From a virus: a DNA stretch of 27,200 bases. Positions 7,821-15,243 of this stretch are shown here, in pieces (the stretch's first letter is position 1; each line of letters starts with the position of its first letter). The stretch spans positions 1-27,200 of the IMG/VR virus record IMGVR_UViG_3300047549_000018. The stretch is one strand, 5' to 3'. Position numbers and translations under genes: made by a program. The notes below the pieces were generated by a model, which was not told the DNA's origin, did not search any database, and saw nothing but the letters and a program-made list of their open reading frames with translations.

Positions 7821-8157
7821 ATGTATTCCTTATTGATTGACTTACTTGACTACATGAACGCAAGTTAAACTTACATATAACATTTGTTATACTATGTAAT
7901 ACACTATATAACTTGTATTAAACTCATGTTATAACTTTAGTTATTACTTCAGTTACTTCAGTAATGAACTTCAGCTTGAACCCCGAGCTGTCACCCTTCG
8001 CCGTACCCTTCCGTCCCTCGTCCCGTTTGGGATTGTAGCTCAAGTTCAACTCTTGTCAAGTACTTTGTGCAAAATAAATTTATTTGTACTAGATGTTGCA
8101 AAGCTCAAAACTTGTGCTATGATTCAGGCTTCAACTTAACAACCGAAAGGAACTTAC
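7821..8157. promoter_or_regulatory. Divergent intergenic control region
   Basis: These 337 bases separate the leftward and rightward arms and hold no convincing gene. The left part (7861-7965) is AT-rich with repeated GTTATA/TATAAC words and a dyad ATAACA-TT-TGTTAT at 7877-7890 that could be an operator. ACTTCAG occurs three times between 7945 and 7975. A C/T-rich GC island follows (7981-8035), including a TCCC-GTTT-GGGA hairpin near 8021-8032. A sigma70-like promoter faces right at 8096-8123. I could not place a leftward promoter with confidence. Confidence 0.6.
8096..8123 (+). promoter_or_regulatory. Sigma70-like promoter for the rightward arm
   Basis: TTGCAA at 8096-8101 and TATGAT at 8118-8123 are separated by 16 bases and lie 35 bases before the first rightward start codon. 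It is the best -35/-10 pair in the divergent region. Confidence 0.6.
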
Positions 8158-8601
8158 ATGATCTTGAAACCTGAATTTTTACATATGGTAGACCGTATGG
8201 GTCTTGATGATGGTGAACTTGCACTAGCTGAAATTGTATGGCAGCGCTGCGAGAAAGTAATGCAAGGTAAACCAACACAAGAAGCTGCTCTCGTGAGTAG
8301 CAAGTTGCAGCAGTTCTTGAAGTCTTATGCACATACACATCGTCAAGTATCGCTCACTACAGAAGAACTTCAGACGCTTACACAAGGTCTTTCTGAAGTA
8401 CTATGTGCAGATGAAGTGATGTTAACTAATCTAAAAGTGCGTATCGATCAGCTTTGGAATAAGAGTAACCCTGATGATAAAGACAGTGAAACTTATTTTA
8501 ACCTGATGAATCTTTATCGCAATGATCAACGCAAGCTAAAGAAACAGCACAAAACACTTGCTACAATTCAACACAAACTTAAACAAGCTCGGAAACTGTA
8601 A
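8158..8601 (+). CDS. Hypothetical protein, helical (147 aa)
   Basis: A 147-residue, mostly helical protein. It has a Gln/Leu-rich middle and a basic, coiled-coil-like C-terminus (YRNDQRKLKKQHKTLATIQHKLKQARKL). It is the first gene of the rightward arm, with AAAGGAA in front, so it is probably expressed early. The next gene starts 2 bases after its stop. No known family is recognised; a DNA-binding or host-takeover role would be guesswork. Confidence 0.75.
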   Translation: MILKPEFLHMVDRMGLDDGELALAEIVWQRCEKVMQGKPTQEAALVSSKLQQFLKSYAHTHRQVSLTTEELQTLTQGLSEVLCADEVMLTNLKVRIDQLWNKSNPDDKDSETYFNLMNLYRNDQRKLKKQHKTLATIQHKLKQARKL

Positions 8602-8603
8602 AG

Positions 8604-8948
8604 ATGACTCGCAAACGTTATGAAATTATTGCTACTGCCTTCGATAAGAAAGGTCGTGTACTAGGTACTGGAGTTAACGATTACAACCGTAGTCATCCAC
8701 TCATGAAGCACTTTGCTGTACAAGCTGGTGAATCAGAACAAAAGGATAAAATCCATGCAGAACTAGCTGCTGTACTTGCATCCGGTCGTAAAAATATTCA
8801 TAGCGTTTTTGTTCAACGGTTTCACAATGATGGTACAATGGCAACTGCCAAACCATGTCCAACTTGCAGGGCTATGCTCAAAGGCTTTGGTGTTAAAATT
8901 GTTCGTTATACCTCTGAAGAAGGAGTGAGAGAATATGAAGTTTTATAA
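8604..8948 (+). CDS. Cytidine deaminase-fold protein (zinc-dependent)
   Basis: The 114-residue protein carries the zinc signature of the cytidine deaminase superfamily: HAE (H51, E53) and PCPTC (C85, C88) followed by RAMLKGFGVKIVRY. H51, C85 and C88 would bind zinc and E53 would move the proton. It is shorter than typical dCMP deaminases and differs clearly from the second deaminase-fold protein 800 bases downstream. The substrate could be a free nucleotide, a nucleoside or a base in nucleic acid; sequence alone does not tell. Its 3' end overlaps the next gene by 14 bases. Confidence 0.85.
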   Translation: MTRKRYEIIATAFDKKGRVLGTGVNDYNRSHPLMKHFAVQAGESEQKDKIHAELAAVLASGRKNIHSVFVQRFHNDGTMATAKPCPTCRAMLKGFGVKIVRYTSEEGVREYEVL

Positions 8949-9183
8949 CCCGTTTAAAGCACACATTGTGCAATTTTCTAACGGTAAATATGCTGTGCGT
9001 AGGTGGAGTGTTATCACGTGGGAATACAAAGAACACACTACATACAATAACGAAGATATTTACTGGTGGCATGCTATGGAATATGTCCAAAAGTGGTGCA
9101 TGGTAAATACACTTGAAGAAGCAAAAGCTTTACGTGACAAACGCAAGATTAAAGTTAAGAAAGTGCAGGTAATTCATGACTAA
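8935..9183 (+). CDS. Hypothetical protein, NGKYxVR family copy 1 (82 aa)
   Basis: An 82-residue Trp/Tyr/Lys-rich protein with IVQFSNGKYAVRRW near the start and WCMVNTLEEAKALRDKRK toward the end. The next gene has the same two landmarks (IVRFANGKYGVR and FCMFDTLDQAKEC), so the two look like a tandem duplication. It overlaps both neighbours by 8-14 bases. Function unknown; the pattern of a short beta-hairpin followed by an EEAKAL helix occurs in small phage proteins. Confidence 0.75.
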   Translation: MKFYNPFKAHIVQFSNGKYAVRRWSVITWEYKEHTTYNNEDIYWWHAMEYVQKWCMVNTLEEAKALRDKRKIKVKKVQVIHD

Positions 9184-9394
9184 AAAATATCAAATTGTTC
9201 GATTTGCAAATGGTAAGTACGGAGTAAGGTCGAAAAGATTTTTCCGTGGTTATTTTTACTACAGTGCTAGTGGCTTTGATTATTCTTCAGCAATGCATGT
9301 GAATCAATTCTGTATGTTTGATACACTTGATCAAGCTAAGGAATGCTATGGTCGTTTAACAATTACTGTACAGGATATCATTTTCTATGGCTAA
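9176..9394 (+). CDS. Hypothetical protein, NGKYxVR family copy 2 (72 aa)
   Basis: A 72-residue basic, aromatic protein and apparent paralogue of the preceding gene: IVRFANGKYGVRSKRF aligns with IVQFSNGKYAVRRW, and FCMFDTLDQAKEC with WCMVNTLEEAKAL. It overlaps the dCMP deaminase start by 8 bases. A third, shorter relative may lie at 15244-15375. Function unknown. Confidence 0.75.
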   Translation: MTKKYQIVRFANGKYGVRSKRFFRGYFYYSASGFDYSSAMHVNQFCMFDTLDQAKECYGRLTITVQDIIFYG

Positions 9395-9839
9395 TCAAAA
9401 AGACCTTGATGCAACCTACATGGGAACTGCCATTCTTCACAGCAAGCTCTCCAAGGCACGTAGAGCACAGGTAGGAGCGATTTTAGTGACTAGGCAAGGT
9501 GTTACCCTCAGTGGCTTTAATGGGACTGCTGTAGGTCGTCCTAATGAATGTGAAGTATTGGTCAAAACCAGTGTACCTGAGCATTTGACTGATACATTAG
9601 TTACCAAAGCAGAGGTACTTCATGCAGAGAAAAACGCTATTCTAAAAGCTGCTCGTGAAGGTGTAAGCTGTGTAGATGCTACAATGTATGTTACACTAGC
9701 ACCTTGTGTACAATGCGCTGCTATGATGCTACAAGCTGGAGTTAAGCGTGTGGTATATCTGCAACAGTATCGAGATAATTCCGGTGTAGAGCTACTGCAA
9801 GAATCGAATGTAGTGGTACACTTGTACGATCAACTTTAA
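9387..9839 (+). CDS. dCMP deaminase
   Basis: A zinc-dependent deaminase of 150 residues that would convert dCMP to dUMP, the substrate for thymidylate synthase. It has HAEKNAI (H79, E81) and APCVQCA (C107, C110) at the spacing usual for phage deoxycytidylate deaminases, followed by GVKRVVYLQQYRDNSGVELL. The N-terminal GTAILHSKLSKARRAQVGAILV resembles the first helix and strand of that family. Together with the ThyX gene at 13287 it forms a dTMP-supply route. Confidence 0.9.
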   Translation: MANQKDLDATYMGTAILHSKLSKARRAQVGAILVTRQGVTLSGFNGTAVGRPNECEVLVKTSVPEHLTDTLVTKAEVLHAEKNAILKAAREGVSCVDATMYVTLAPCVQCAAMMLQAGVKRVVYLQQYRDNSGVELLQESNVVVHLYDQL

Positions 9840-9851
9840 GGAGAAATAGAC

Positions 9852-10154
9852 ATGTCATTGAAAGATCAAAAAGACGTATTGATTGCTTGGATTAATGGTG
9901 AGACTATTCAGTTTAAAAACTATAATGGATTATGGGAAGACTGCAATCAATTTTTTGAAACTGATAAAATTTATACAGACGACTCCCATGAATACCGCAT
10001 TAAACCAAAAGAAATTGTAACTACCACGCATATTAAACCTGATTCATATAATAAAGGACTTCATATCACTTATAGTGGACAAGTGTACCCTCACAATATT
10101 CGTCTAACATGGTCAGAAGACGGTGAAACACTGTTGAAAGCTGAGGTTATCTGA
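9852..10154 (+). CDS. YRIKP-family phage hypothetical protein (100 aa)
   Basis: The N-terminal half has the phage pattern LIAWINGETIQFKNYNG, a Trp, and YRIKPKE. The same arrangement occurs in the gene at 17605, so they are paralogues over about 50 residues. The C-terminal half differs. AAGGAGAAATAGAC precedes the ATG and the stop overlaps the next ATG. I know the family only as conserved phage hypotheticals. Confidence 0.78.
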   Translation: MSLKDQKDVLIAWINGETIQFKNYNGLWEDCNQFFETDKIYTDDSHEYRIKPKEIVTTTHIKPDSYNKGLHITYSGQVYPHNIRLTWSEDGETLLKAEVI

Positions 10155-10438
10155 TGAAAACATACAATGCAGCAGTGGTTGTAGAATCAGAAGTAACAAT
10201 TCGTATTAATCCGAATGTAGATACTGCAGAATTAATCAAAGAATTCAGCGAATGCATCTTTGGTGTAGAAACTATTGAAGAAATCGTAGAGTTTGCAGCT
10301 TCTCATATTGCACGAGGTGAACCAACGTTTATCGACGGTGTTGGTAGTATAGAGTATGATTACGGTCAAGAGTGGACAGATCATGTGATCATGCATTATA
10401 CTGTTTGGAACGATGTATCAACAAAGATTGTAGACTGA
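10154..10438 (+). CDS. Hypothetical protein (94 aa)
   Basis: An acidic 94-residue protein starting with a likely beta strand (KTYNAAVVVESEVTIRI), then a helix with ELIKEFSECIFG. Both ends overlap neighbours by one base (TGATG junctions), so it is translated in a coupled chain. No family recognised. Confidence 0.7.
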   Translation: MKTYNAAVVVESEVTIRINPNVDTAELIKEFSECIFGVETIEEIVEFAASHIARGEPTFIDGVGSIEYDYGQEWTDHVIMHYTVWNDVSTKIVD

Positions 10439-10647
10439 TGCTGCGTTGGTCTGGTACAATTTTCTACATGATCGGTATGCTGCTGACTGCACTAAATATT
10501 TTTCCTTTGAATCTAATATTTGGGGCAATCGGTGGTACACTCTGGTGCATCGTAGGCTTTAACTACAAAGACAAAGCTTTGATTTTAGTGGAGGCTGCTT
10601 CTGCAGCTATCTATTTGTTTGGACTATTACATTGGTGGATAAAATGA
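10438..10647 (+). CDS. Small membrane protein (69 aa)
   Basis: This 69-residue protein is largely hydrophobic. Segments IFYMIGMLLTALNIF, LNLIFGAIGGTLWCIVGF and ILVEAASAAIYLFGLL predict two or three membrane helices, separated by NYKDKA. It resembles small phage/cyanobacterial membrane proteins of unknown role. I chose the ATG at 10438 at the TGATG junction; the longer frame beginning at 10372 runs through the upstream gene. The next gene overlaps by 4 bases. Confidence 0.75.
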   Translation: MLRWSGTIFYMIGMLLTALNIFPLNLIFGAIGGTLWCIVGFNYKDKALILVEAASAAIYLFGLLHWWIK

Positions 10648-10871
10648 ACGAACGAATTGAAAAACTTTATACTCAGGCGTTGGAATACGCCGATAGTAAA
10701 GTACCACCGGAACGCCGATACAATGACATTTACTACGCCATTGTTTCAGGCAAACACGCCGAGTTGATTGTTGAACAGTGTTTTCGTATAGCATTAATCG
10801 AAGGCAAAGGATATTTAAATCCTGTAAAGTTGAGAAATGCTATGAAACAACATTTCGGAGTTGAAGAATGA
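10644..10871 (+). CDS. Phage hypothetical of the HFGVE-tail family (75 aa)
   Basis: The protein starts MNERIEKLYTQALEYAD, has AELIVEQCFRIALIEG in the middle and ends MKQHFGVEE. The gene at 15939 shares this plan (MNEVLTQIAKKAM, AELLIKECLSVIEE, VKQHFGVEK). This family is common in phages and has no known function to me. The ATG at 10644 overlaps the upstream TGA (ATGA). Confidence 0.8.
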   Translation: MNERIEKLYTQALEYADSKVPPERRYNDIYYAIVSGKHAELIVEQCFRIALIEGKGYLNPVKLRNAMKQHFGVEE

Positions 10872-11293
10872 ATAAAGAAAAACCTACGCTATTCCTAATC
10901 CGTGGAGTCCCCGGTTCAGGTAAATCAACGTTTGCAAACCTACTCAATCAATATGCGTTGACACTGATCAATTTGGAAGCTGATGATTATTTTACAAAGT
11001 ATAATACTGAGACTAGCACTTTTGATTATGACTTTGATCCAACTAAACTAAAAGATGCACATCAGTGGTGTCAATCTACTACTATGCATTTTCTAGAACA
11101 AGGGTTTAACGTTTCGGTGTCCAATACCAGTGTAACTGAATGGGAAGTCGCACAGTACATGGATATTGCAAATGCTTGTGGTGCTAATTTTGTATCTATG
11201 ATTGTAGAGAACTACCACGGCGGCAAGAACGTACATGGTTGTCCTGATGAAAAAGTACAGCAGATGAAACGTAAATTTTTTGTACAACTGTAA
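10868..11293 (+). CDS. P-loop polynucleotide kinase-like protein
   Basis: A 141-residue P-loop kinase with Walker A GVPGSGKS (residues 13-20), then NLEADDYF (acidic pair at 39-40, where polynucleotide kinases have the catalytic Asp). DAHQWC, VSNTSVTEWEVAQYM and NVHGCPDEKVQQMKRKF follow. This series matches the N4BP2-like branch of 5'-OH polynucleotide kinases. It lacks the phosphatase domain of T4 Pnkp. It sits directly before an Rnl1-type RNA ligase and a phosphoesterase, so its likely job is adding 5' phosphate to broken RNA before ligation. The substrate is inferred, not seen; another small-molecule kinase is possible. Confidence 0.82.
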   Translation: MNKEKPTLFLIRGVPGSGKSTFANLLNQYALTLINLEADDYFTKYNTETSTFDYDFDPTKLKDAHQWCQSTTMHFLEQGFNVSVSNTSVTEWEVAQYMDIANACGANFVSMIVENYHGGKNVHGCPDEKVQQMKRKFFVQL

Positions 11294-11303
11294 AGGATCA
11301 ATG

Positions 11304-12206
11304 ATGCTGTTAACATACGATCAACAGATGAATTTAGTCAATCGTGGTTTAGCTACGATGAAAAATGATGGCAAATACACTACGTTCAAATACCATCGTA
11401 GAGCCATGTACGATTATCTGTGGTATGACGTGCCTGAGTTGTTAGAATCGCGTGGACACGTATACTACAATAGCACAAAAGAACTAGTGCAAGCTGCACC
11501 ACGTAAGTCCTTCAATTACCTTGAACGTGGATATTGGAGTGAAATGCCTTTGGATACTCCTGTTGCAATGTACAAGAAAATCAATGGTTTTATGGCTTGC
11601 GCTACAATTCATAATGATGAACTGGTAGTATCTACTACTGGTACTACTACCAGTGAATATGCTCAGTGGGCTAAGGAGTTGCTATCTAGTGATTACAATC
11701 TCCATCTCTATGACTTGGTGCTTGAATCAGAGGTTACTACATTATTTGAAGTTGTAGTACCGCAAGACCCACACATCGTAAAAGAGCGTGAAGGTTTGCA
11801 TTTGCTTGGTGTACGTGAGAAAGCTAACGGTAATTTTCATCCTATGGGTGAACGTCCAATTACTTGTAGTCTTGAACAAGCACTAGAGATTGCAAAGCAT
11901 GATCGTGGTGAAGGTTTTATGCTATATCCTTTAATTGCTGATGCAGGTAATCCATTTGGATACCACAATTACAACCACTGCTGTAAACTAAAGACTCCAT
12001 ACTATGTTGGTAAGAAAAAGTTGATGCGCATGACAGCAAAGAATGTTGAAATCATGTACAAAAACGGCTTTGAAATTGCAAATTCCTTACCAGATATGTG
12101 GTATGATGTACCTCGTATGATCGTGAGTAACGTCCATAAAGACACATGGTTGGCTATGAACGATCAACAACGCAGGGTTGTAATTGAAGATTTTATGGGA
12201 GTGTAA
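11304..12206 (+). CDS. RNA ligase, T4 Rnl1-like
   Basis: A 300-residue ATP-dependent ligase. APRKSFNYLERG precedes motif I YKKINGF, the K-x-N-G form typical of Rnl1/Trl1 ligases, with the nucleotidyl lysine at about residue 92. Downstream are FEVVVPQDPHIVKEREGLHLLGVR (motif III/IIIa region), GEGFMLYPL (motif IV) and CKLKTPYYVGKKKLMRM (motif V). T4 Rnl1 reseals tRNA cut by host PrrC. The kinase gene ends just upstream and a phosphoesterase follows 2 bases downstream. AAGGA lies 6 bases before the ATG at 11304; the ATG at 11301 would leave only 3 bases. Confidence 0.88.
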   Translation: MLLTYDQQMNLVNRGLATMKNDGKYTTFKYHRRAMYDYLWYDVPELLESRGHVYYNSTKELVQAAPRKSFNYLERGYWSEMPLDTPVAMYKKINGFMACATIHNDELVVSTTGTTTSEYAQWAKELLSSDYNLHLYDLVLESEVTTLFEVVVPQDPHIVKEREGLHLLGVREKANGNFHPMGERPITCSLEQALEIAKHDRGEGFMLYPLIADAGNPFGYHNYNHCCKLKTPYYVGKKKLMRMTAKNVEIMYKNGFEIANSLPDMWYDVPRMIVSNVHKDTWLAMNDQQRRVVIEDFMGV

Positions 12207-12208
12207 AT

Positions 12209-12781
12209 ATGAAAATATTTTGTAGTGACCTTCATTTCGGTCATAAGCGAATTGTAGAGTTTACAAATCGTACCATTGATTGTAGTTCACAAGATAATCA
12301 TACACGCTGGTTAATTGACCTTTGGAATACAGAAGTATCCGCAGGTGATCTCGTGTATCATCTTGGGGATTTCTCGTTCTTTAAAAATTATGATGATGTG
12401 GCTAATGTAGTATGTCAACTTAAAGGTTCTAAGATTTTCATCAAAGGTAATCACGACAAGCGAGAACACCTAGATCAACTTGTAAAAGACAAATTGATCG
12501 CAGCATGGTATGATTACAAAGAGATTAAATTAGGTGATACACCTGTAGTACTGTTTCACTATCCCATCGCATCGTGGCATCGTCAAGGTTATGGTGCGTA
12601 TCACTTACATGGTCATTGTCATGGTAATTTTAAAGATTACAGAGGTAAAATGCTTGACGTAGGTATTGACTCAGTGTATAATCTGTATGGTAAGCATGGA
12701 TTCCTAGATGAAAATCAAATCATTGAGTTCATGAAACACGAGCAAATCTATATTTCAGATCATCACAAGGAGTATAAATGA
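12209..12781 (+). CDS. Calcineurin-type metallophosphoesterase
   Basis: All metal-binding motifs are present in 190 residues: D7-x-H9 (FCSDLHFGH), GD at 53-54 (YHLGDFSF), GNHD at 80-83, a lone H117 and HGHCHG at 134-139. Such enzymes hydrolyse phosphomono- or diesters with two metal ions. Stand-alone phage members are common and their substrates vary. Here it directly follows the kinase and RNA ligase, and bacterial Pnkp proteins fuse exactly these three activities. Removal of 2',3'-cyclic or 3' phosphate from RNA ends is therefore a plausible role by context. Confidence 0.9.
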   Translation: MKIFCSDLHFGHKRIVEFTNRTIDCSSQDNHTRWLIDLWNTEVSAGDLVYHLGDFSFFKNYDDVANVVCQLKGSKIFIKGNHDKREHLDQLVKDKLIAAWYDYKEIKLGDTPVVLFHYPIASWHRQGYGAYHLHGHCHGNFKDYRGKMLDVGIDSVYNLYGKHGFLDENQIIEFMKHEQIYISDHHKEYK

Positions 12782-13290
12782 AAGAGATTCATCCGAAGCT
12801 AGTTAAGAAGCTGGAGAAATTTGAAGCTGAGTGTCAGCAGGTAACTGCATTTGCTAAACTACTACCTCTATTTGCAGATCGTATTATTGATTGTGAATTT
12901 ACAGGTGATCGCTATTGTGAACTAGCTGGTCGTTACAAACAAATTTATTTTCCTTGGAATATCAACTGGTGCGTACATCGCCCAACTAATTTTCCAGAAG
13001 ATGCTAACTACCATGAAGGTTTGATTAACATCTATATTAATTGTTTGAGTCTATTTCATGATGACGTTTATCATATTGCACAAAAAGAATTGTGGGAAGC
13101 AATGAAAGATATTCCATGTTATTACACTGACGTTCTAAACTCTACGTTCTATTTCAAACCAGATGAAATCGAAGCTGGACTAGAAGCTTTAAATAATTGG
13201 TATATCAAAGTTAAAGATAGCACTCAGGATTACCTGAAAGAACAAAAACGCAAGCAATTGCAAGCACAACTACAGGAGTTAGATAAATGA
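12778..13290 (+). CDS. Hypothetical protein (170 aa)
   Basis: A 170-residue protein with helical ends. It starts KEIHPKLVKKLEKFEAECQQV and ends in a Lys/Gln-rich coiled-coil-like tail (LKEQKRKQLQAQLQELDK). The middle is Trp/Tyr/Cys-rich (YKQIYFPWNINWCVHRP). Overlaps of 4 bases on both sides tie it to the phosphoesterase and ThyX genes. I recognise no family and assign no function. Confidence 0.75.
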   Translation: MKEIHPKLVKKLEKFEAECQQVTAFAKLLPLFADRIIDCEFTGDRYCELAGRYKQIYFPWNINWCVHRPTNFPEDANYHEGLINIYINCLSLFHDDVYHIAQKELWEAMKDIPCYYTDVLNSTFYFKPDEIEAGLEALNNWYIKVKDSTQDYLKEQKRKQLQAQLQELDK

Positions 13291-14198
13291 TTGAAGTAAA
13301 AATTATCAAAGACAGTTATAACGCAGATTTAAAATCTCGTTTAACTACATTTGAGCTAGTCTATCCGAGGTTCATTCACGGTGAACTAATGACACACCGG
13401 ATGTTTAGCCGCAATGCAGCAAGCTCTCGTGCAATTCCAATCGATAAGGTTATTGAGCTACTGCAGACCAATCCAGCAATGCCTGTACATTGGGGTAAAA
13501 ATCAAGCAGGTATGCAAGCTAATACTGAGATTGACAATATCGAAGGTGCAAAAAAATTATGGTTAGCTGCTCGTGATAGCGCCATTAGTCATGCTATAGT
13601 TATGCGTGACATGGGACTGCATAAGCAGATCGTTAATCGTGTATTGGAGCCGTTTCAACTAATGAAAACAATCGTAACTGCCACAGAGCTTAACAACTGG
13701 TTTTGGCTACGGGCACACCCTGATGCACAACCTGAGATTAAAGAACTTGCAGAGAAAATGCTGGAAGTATATGAACAATCTACACCACAAGAATTGTTCG
13801 AAGATGAGTGGCATGTACCTTATGTCAGTACTCAACGTTCTCGATATACTGGTGAATTATTTTACGTTGATGAAAACGATAAATATATCTCAGCAAATAC
13901 TGCACGTATGATCAGTGCCAGTTGCTGCGCTCAAGTATCGTATCGCAAGAACGATGGAAGCCTAGAGAAAGCACACGTAGTATTTGACCGTTTGATTAAC
14001 TCTGTACCTGTACACGCAAGCCCTGTTGAACATATTGCATCACCAATTACAAAGGAAGCTGTTGAACGTGCTGTGCAGCCGGGAGCAGACCCTGCAGGTA
14101 TTACACATGTTGATATTAACGGTCATCCTTGGTCTGGTAATCTACGTGGTTGGGTACAATATCGCCAACTGATTGACAACAATGTAAAGGAAGGTTAA
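13287..14198 (+). CDS. thyX: Flavin-dependent thymidylate synthase (ThyX-like)
   Basis: The 303-residue protein has the ThyX signature region THRMFSRNAASSRAIP (residues 36-51). This fits the RHRx7S motif except that the first Arg is Thr. Further ThyX-like features are AKKLWLAARDSAISHA, the helix MGLHKQIVNRVLEPF, and HASPVEHIASP with RGWVQYRQLI near the end. ThyX makes dTMP from dUMP using methylene-tetrahydrofolate, FAD and NADPH, so no phage dihydrofolate reductase is needed. It pairs with the dCMP deaminase at 9387. It is longer than many bacterial ThyX proteins, as phage versions often are. Confidence 0.87.
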   Translation: MIEVKIIKDSYNADLKSRLTTFELVYPRFIHGELMTHRMFSRNAASSRAIPIDKVIELLQTNPAMPVHWGKNQAGMQANTEIDNIEGAKKLWLAARDSAISHAIVMRDMGLHKQIVNRVLEPFQLMKTIVTATELNNWFWLRAHPDAQPEIKELAEKMLEVYEQSTPQELFEDEWHVPYVSTQRSRYTGELFYVDENDKYISANTARMISASCCAQVSYRKNDGSLEKAHVVFDRLINSVPVHASPVEHIASPITKEAVERAVQPGADPAGITHVDINGHPWSGNLRGWVQYRQLIDNNVKEG

Positions 14199-14199
14199 T

Positions 14200-14418
14200 A
14201 TGATAAATGAAATTGACATCAAAGATTGGCAAATGCTGACAACACCTTTAAAACTACAGGAACTAAAAGAGGGTGATTTCTTTAGTGTATCAGGTAGTGA
14301 TAAAGTCTTTAAGCTAATTGCAGTTGCAAATGAAATTGTTTTTGCTGAAACAGCAGACATTTTTAATGCTTTTGCATTGCCTCGGTTCATGGATGTATTT
14401 GAATGGATTAAGAAATGA
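14200..14418 (+). CDS. Hypothetical protein (72 aa)
   Basis: A 72-residue protein starting MINEIDIKDWQMLTTPLKL, with GDFFSVSGSDKVFKLIAV in the middle and ending VFEWIKK. It starts after the ThyX stop with AAAGGAAGG in front and overlaps the HU-like gene by 4 bases. The strand-rich centre suggests a small beta fold. Function unknown. Confidence 0.7.
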   Translation: MINEIDIKDWQMLTTPLKLQELKEGDFFSVSGSDKVFKLIAVANEIVFAETADIFNAFALPRFMDVFEWIKK

Positions 14419-14747
14419 CTACAAAAAGAAAATATAAACCGCAAAATCGTAAAGCAGTTACTTTTAAAAAGTTGATTGAAGCTGTTGCAGAATCTTGTAA
14501 CTATCATAAGTATGAAGTTGAAGATGTACTGGTGCATCTGAGCAAAGTACTACAAAAGATTCTTGTTGAGGAAAAATCTGTACGATTAACAGGTCTAGGT
14601 AAAATCAACATGAAAAAATTAACTACACGTTCTACGAAAGACAAAGATGTGTGGTATGATACGTTCAGATTGTCAGTGCAACAAGACACTGCAATGAAAG
14701 AGTACTTAAAGGAAAATTATGGAAAATCAACAGACCTTGCCAGTTAA
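14415..14747 (+). CDS. HU/IHF-like DNA-binding protein
   Basis: The first 75 residues follow the bacterial HU/IHF plan: KLIEAVAESCNYHKYEVEDVLVHLSKVLQKIL forms the paired helices and SVRLTGLGKINMKK the first strands. The arm and C-terminal part are divergent (STKDKDVWYDTFRLSVQQD). HU proteins bend and compact DNA as dimers and help replication initiation and transcription. The basic N-terminal extension (TTKRKYKPQNRKAV) may add DNA contacts. Start overlaps the upstream gene by 4 bases. Confidence 0.75.
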   Translation: MTTKRKYKPQNRKAVTFKKLIEAVAESCNYHKYEVEDVLVHLSKVLQKILVEEKSVRLTGLGKINMKKLTTRSTKDKDVWYDTFRLSVQQDTAMKEYLKENYGKSTDLAS

Positions 14748-14865
14748 ATGGCCTTTTCCAACGTACAATAACCAACGTACAAAGGAAAGCCAGCAGTTGC
14801 TAGACAAGAAAAACCACACCAAAACCAAGGATGATCTATCTGACTTGGAAGAAGCTTTGTTTTAA
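14719..14865 (+). CDS. Small polar hypothetical protein (48 aa)
   Basis: A 48-residue frame overlapping the 3' end of the HU-like gene by 29 bases, preceded by AAAGGAAAATT. It is very polar: PFPTYNNQRTKESQQ, then a run of Lys and Asn, and an acidic end SDLEEALF. No motif; likely unstructured. Confidence is moderate because it is short and overlaps a neighbour. Confidence 0.5.
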   Translation: MENQQTLPVKWPFPTYNNQRTKESQQLLDKKNHTKTKDDLSDLEEALF

Positions 14866-14879
14866 TGAAAGGAAATAAT

Positions 14880-15068
14880 ATGACAGAACAAGAATTTAAA
14901 AGCGCTCTAGATGAAATTGTACTGAAAGGTGTCAATTCCGTAGGAAGCTCAACAGTATTAGGTGCTCTGGCTATCGTAACTCGATTCACCGAAATCATCT
15001 ATGATATGGAAATTGTATCCAAAATACAATCTTCATCAACAGAAAAAGGTCAACTGAAAAATGACTAA
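14880..15068 (+). CDS. Hypothetical protein (62 aa)
   Basis: A helical 62-residue protein (TEQEFKSALDEIVLKGVNSVGSS). I chose the ATG at 14880 because AGGA lies 6 bases upstream; the in-frame ATG at 14865 contributes that ribosome site. The 3' end overlaps the next gene by 8 bases. No family recognised. Confidence 0.65.
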   Translation: MTEQEFKSALDEIVLKGVNSVGSSTVLGALAIVTRFTEIIYDMEIVSKIQSSSTEKGQLKND

Positions 15069-15228
15069 AGACGATTTTCACTTAGCTATTCAGCAGCTGT
15101 TTGCACAAGCTAATGAAGCTGAACTCGAAATTGACTCAATTTATGAAGTACTTCACGGTCAAGCGCTTATTGCTGAAGTAATTCTTAAACTGAGTATTGA
15201 AAAAGCTTACAAGCAAAACTGGTGTTGA
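15061..15228 (+). CDS. Hypothetical protein (55 aa)
   Basis: An acidic, helical 55-residue protein (TKDDFHLAIQQLFAQANEAELEIDS) ending KQNWC. It overlaps the upstream gene by 8 bases. Its MTKDDF start and helical layout echo the preceding MTEQEF protein, so the two may be diverged duplicates. Function unknown. Confidence 0.6.
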   Translation: MTKDDFHLAIQQLFAQANEAELEIDSIYEVLHGQALIAEVILKLSIEKAYKQNWC

Positions 15229-15243
15229 ACGAAAGGAAACAAA

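Noticed and set aside
8117-8338. Minus-strand gene antisense to the first rightward gene
   Set aside because: No ribosome site, and it covers the rightward promoter -10 and start codon; a shadow frame.
10372-10437. Longer start for the small membrane protein at 10438
   Set aside because: The extension lies out of frame within the upstream gene and contains Cys-rich unlikely sequence; the TGATG junction gives a better start.
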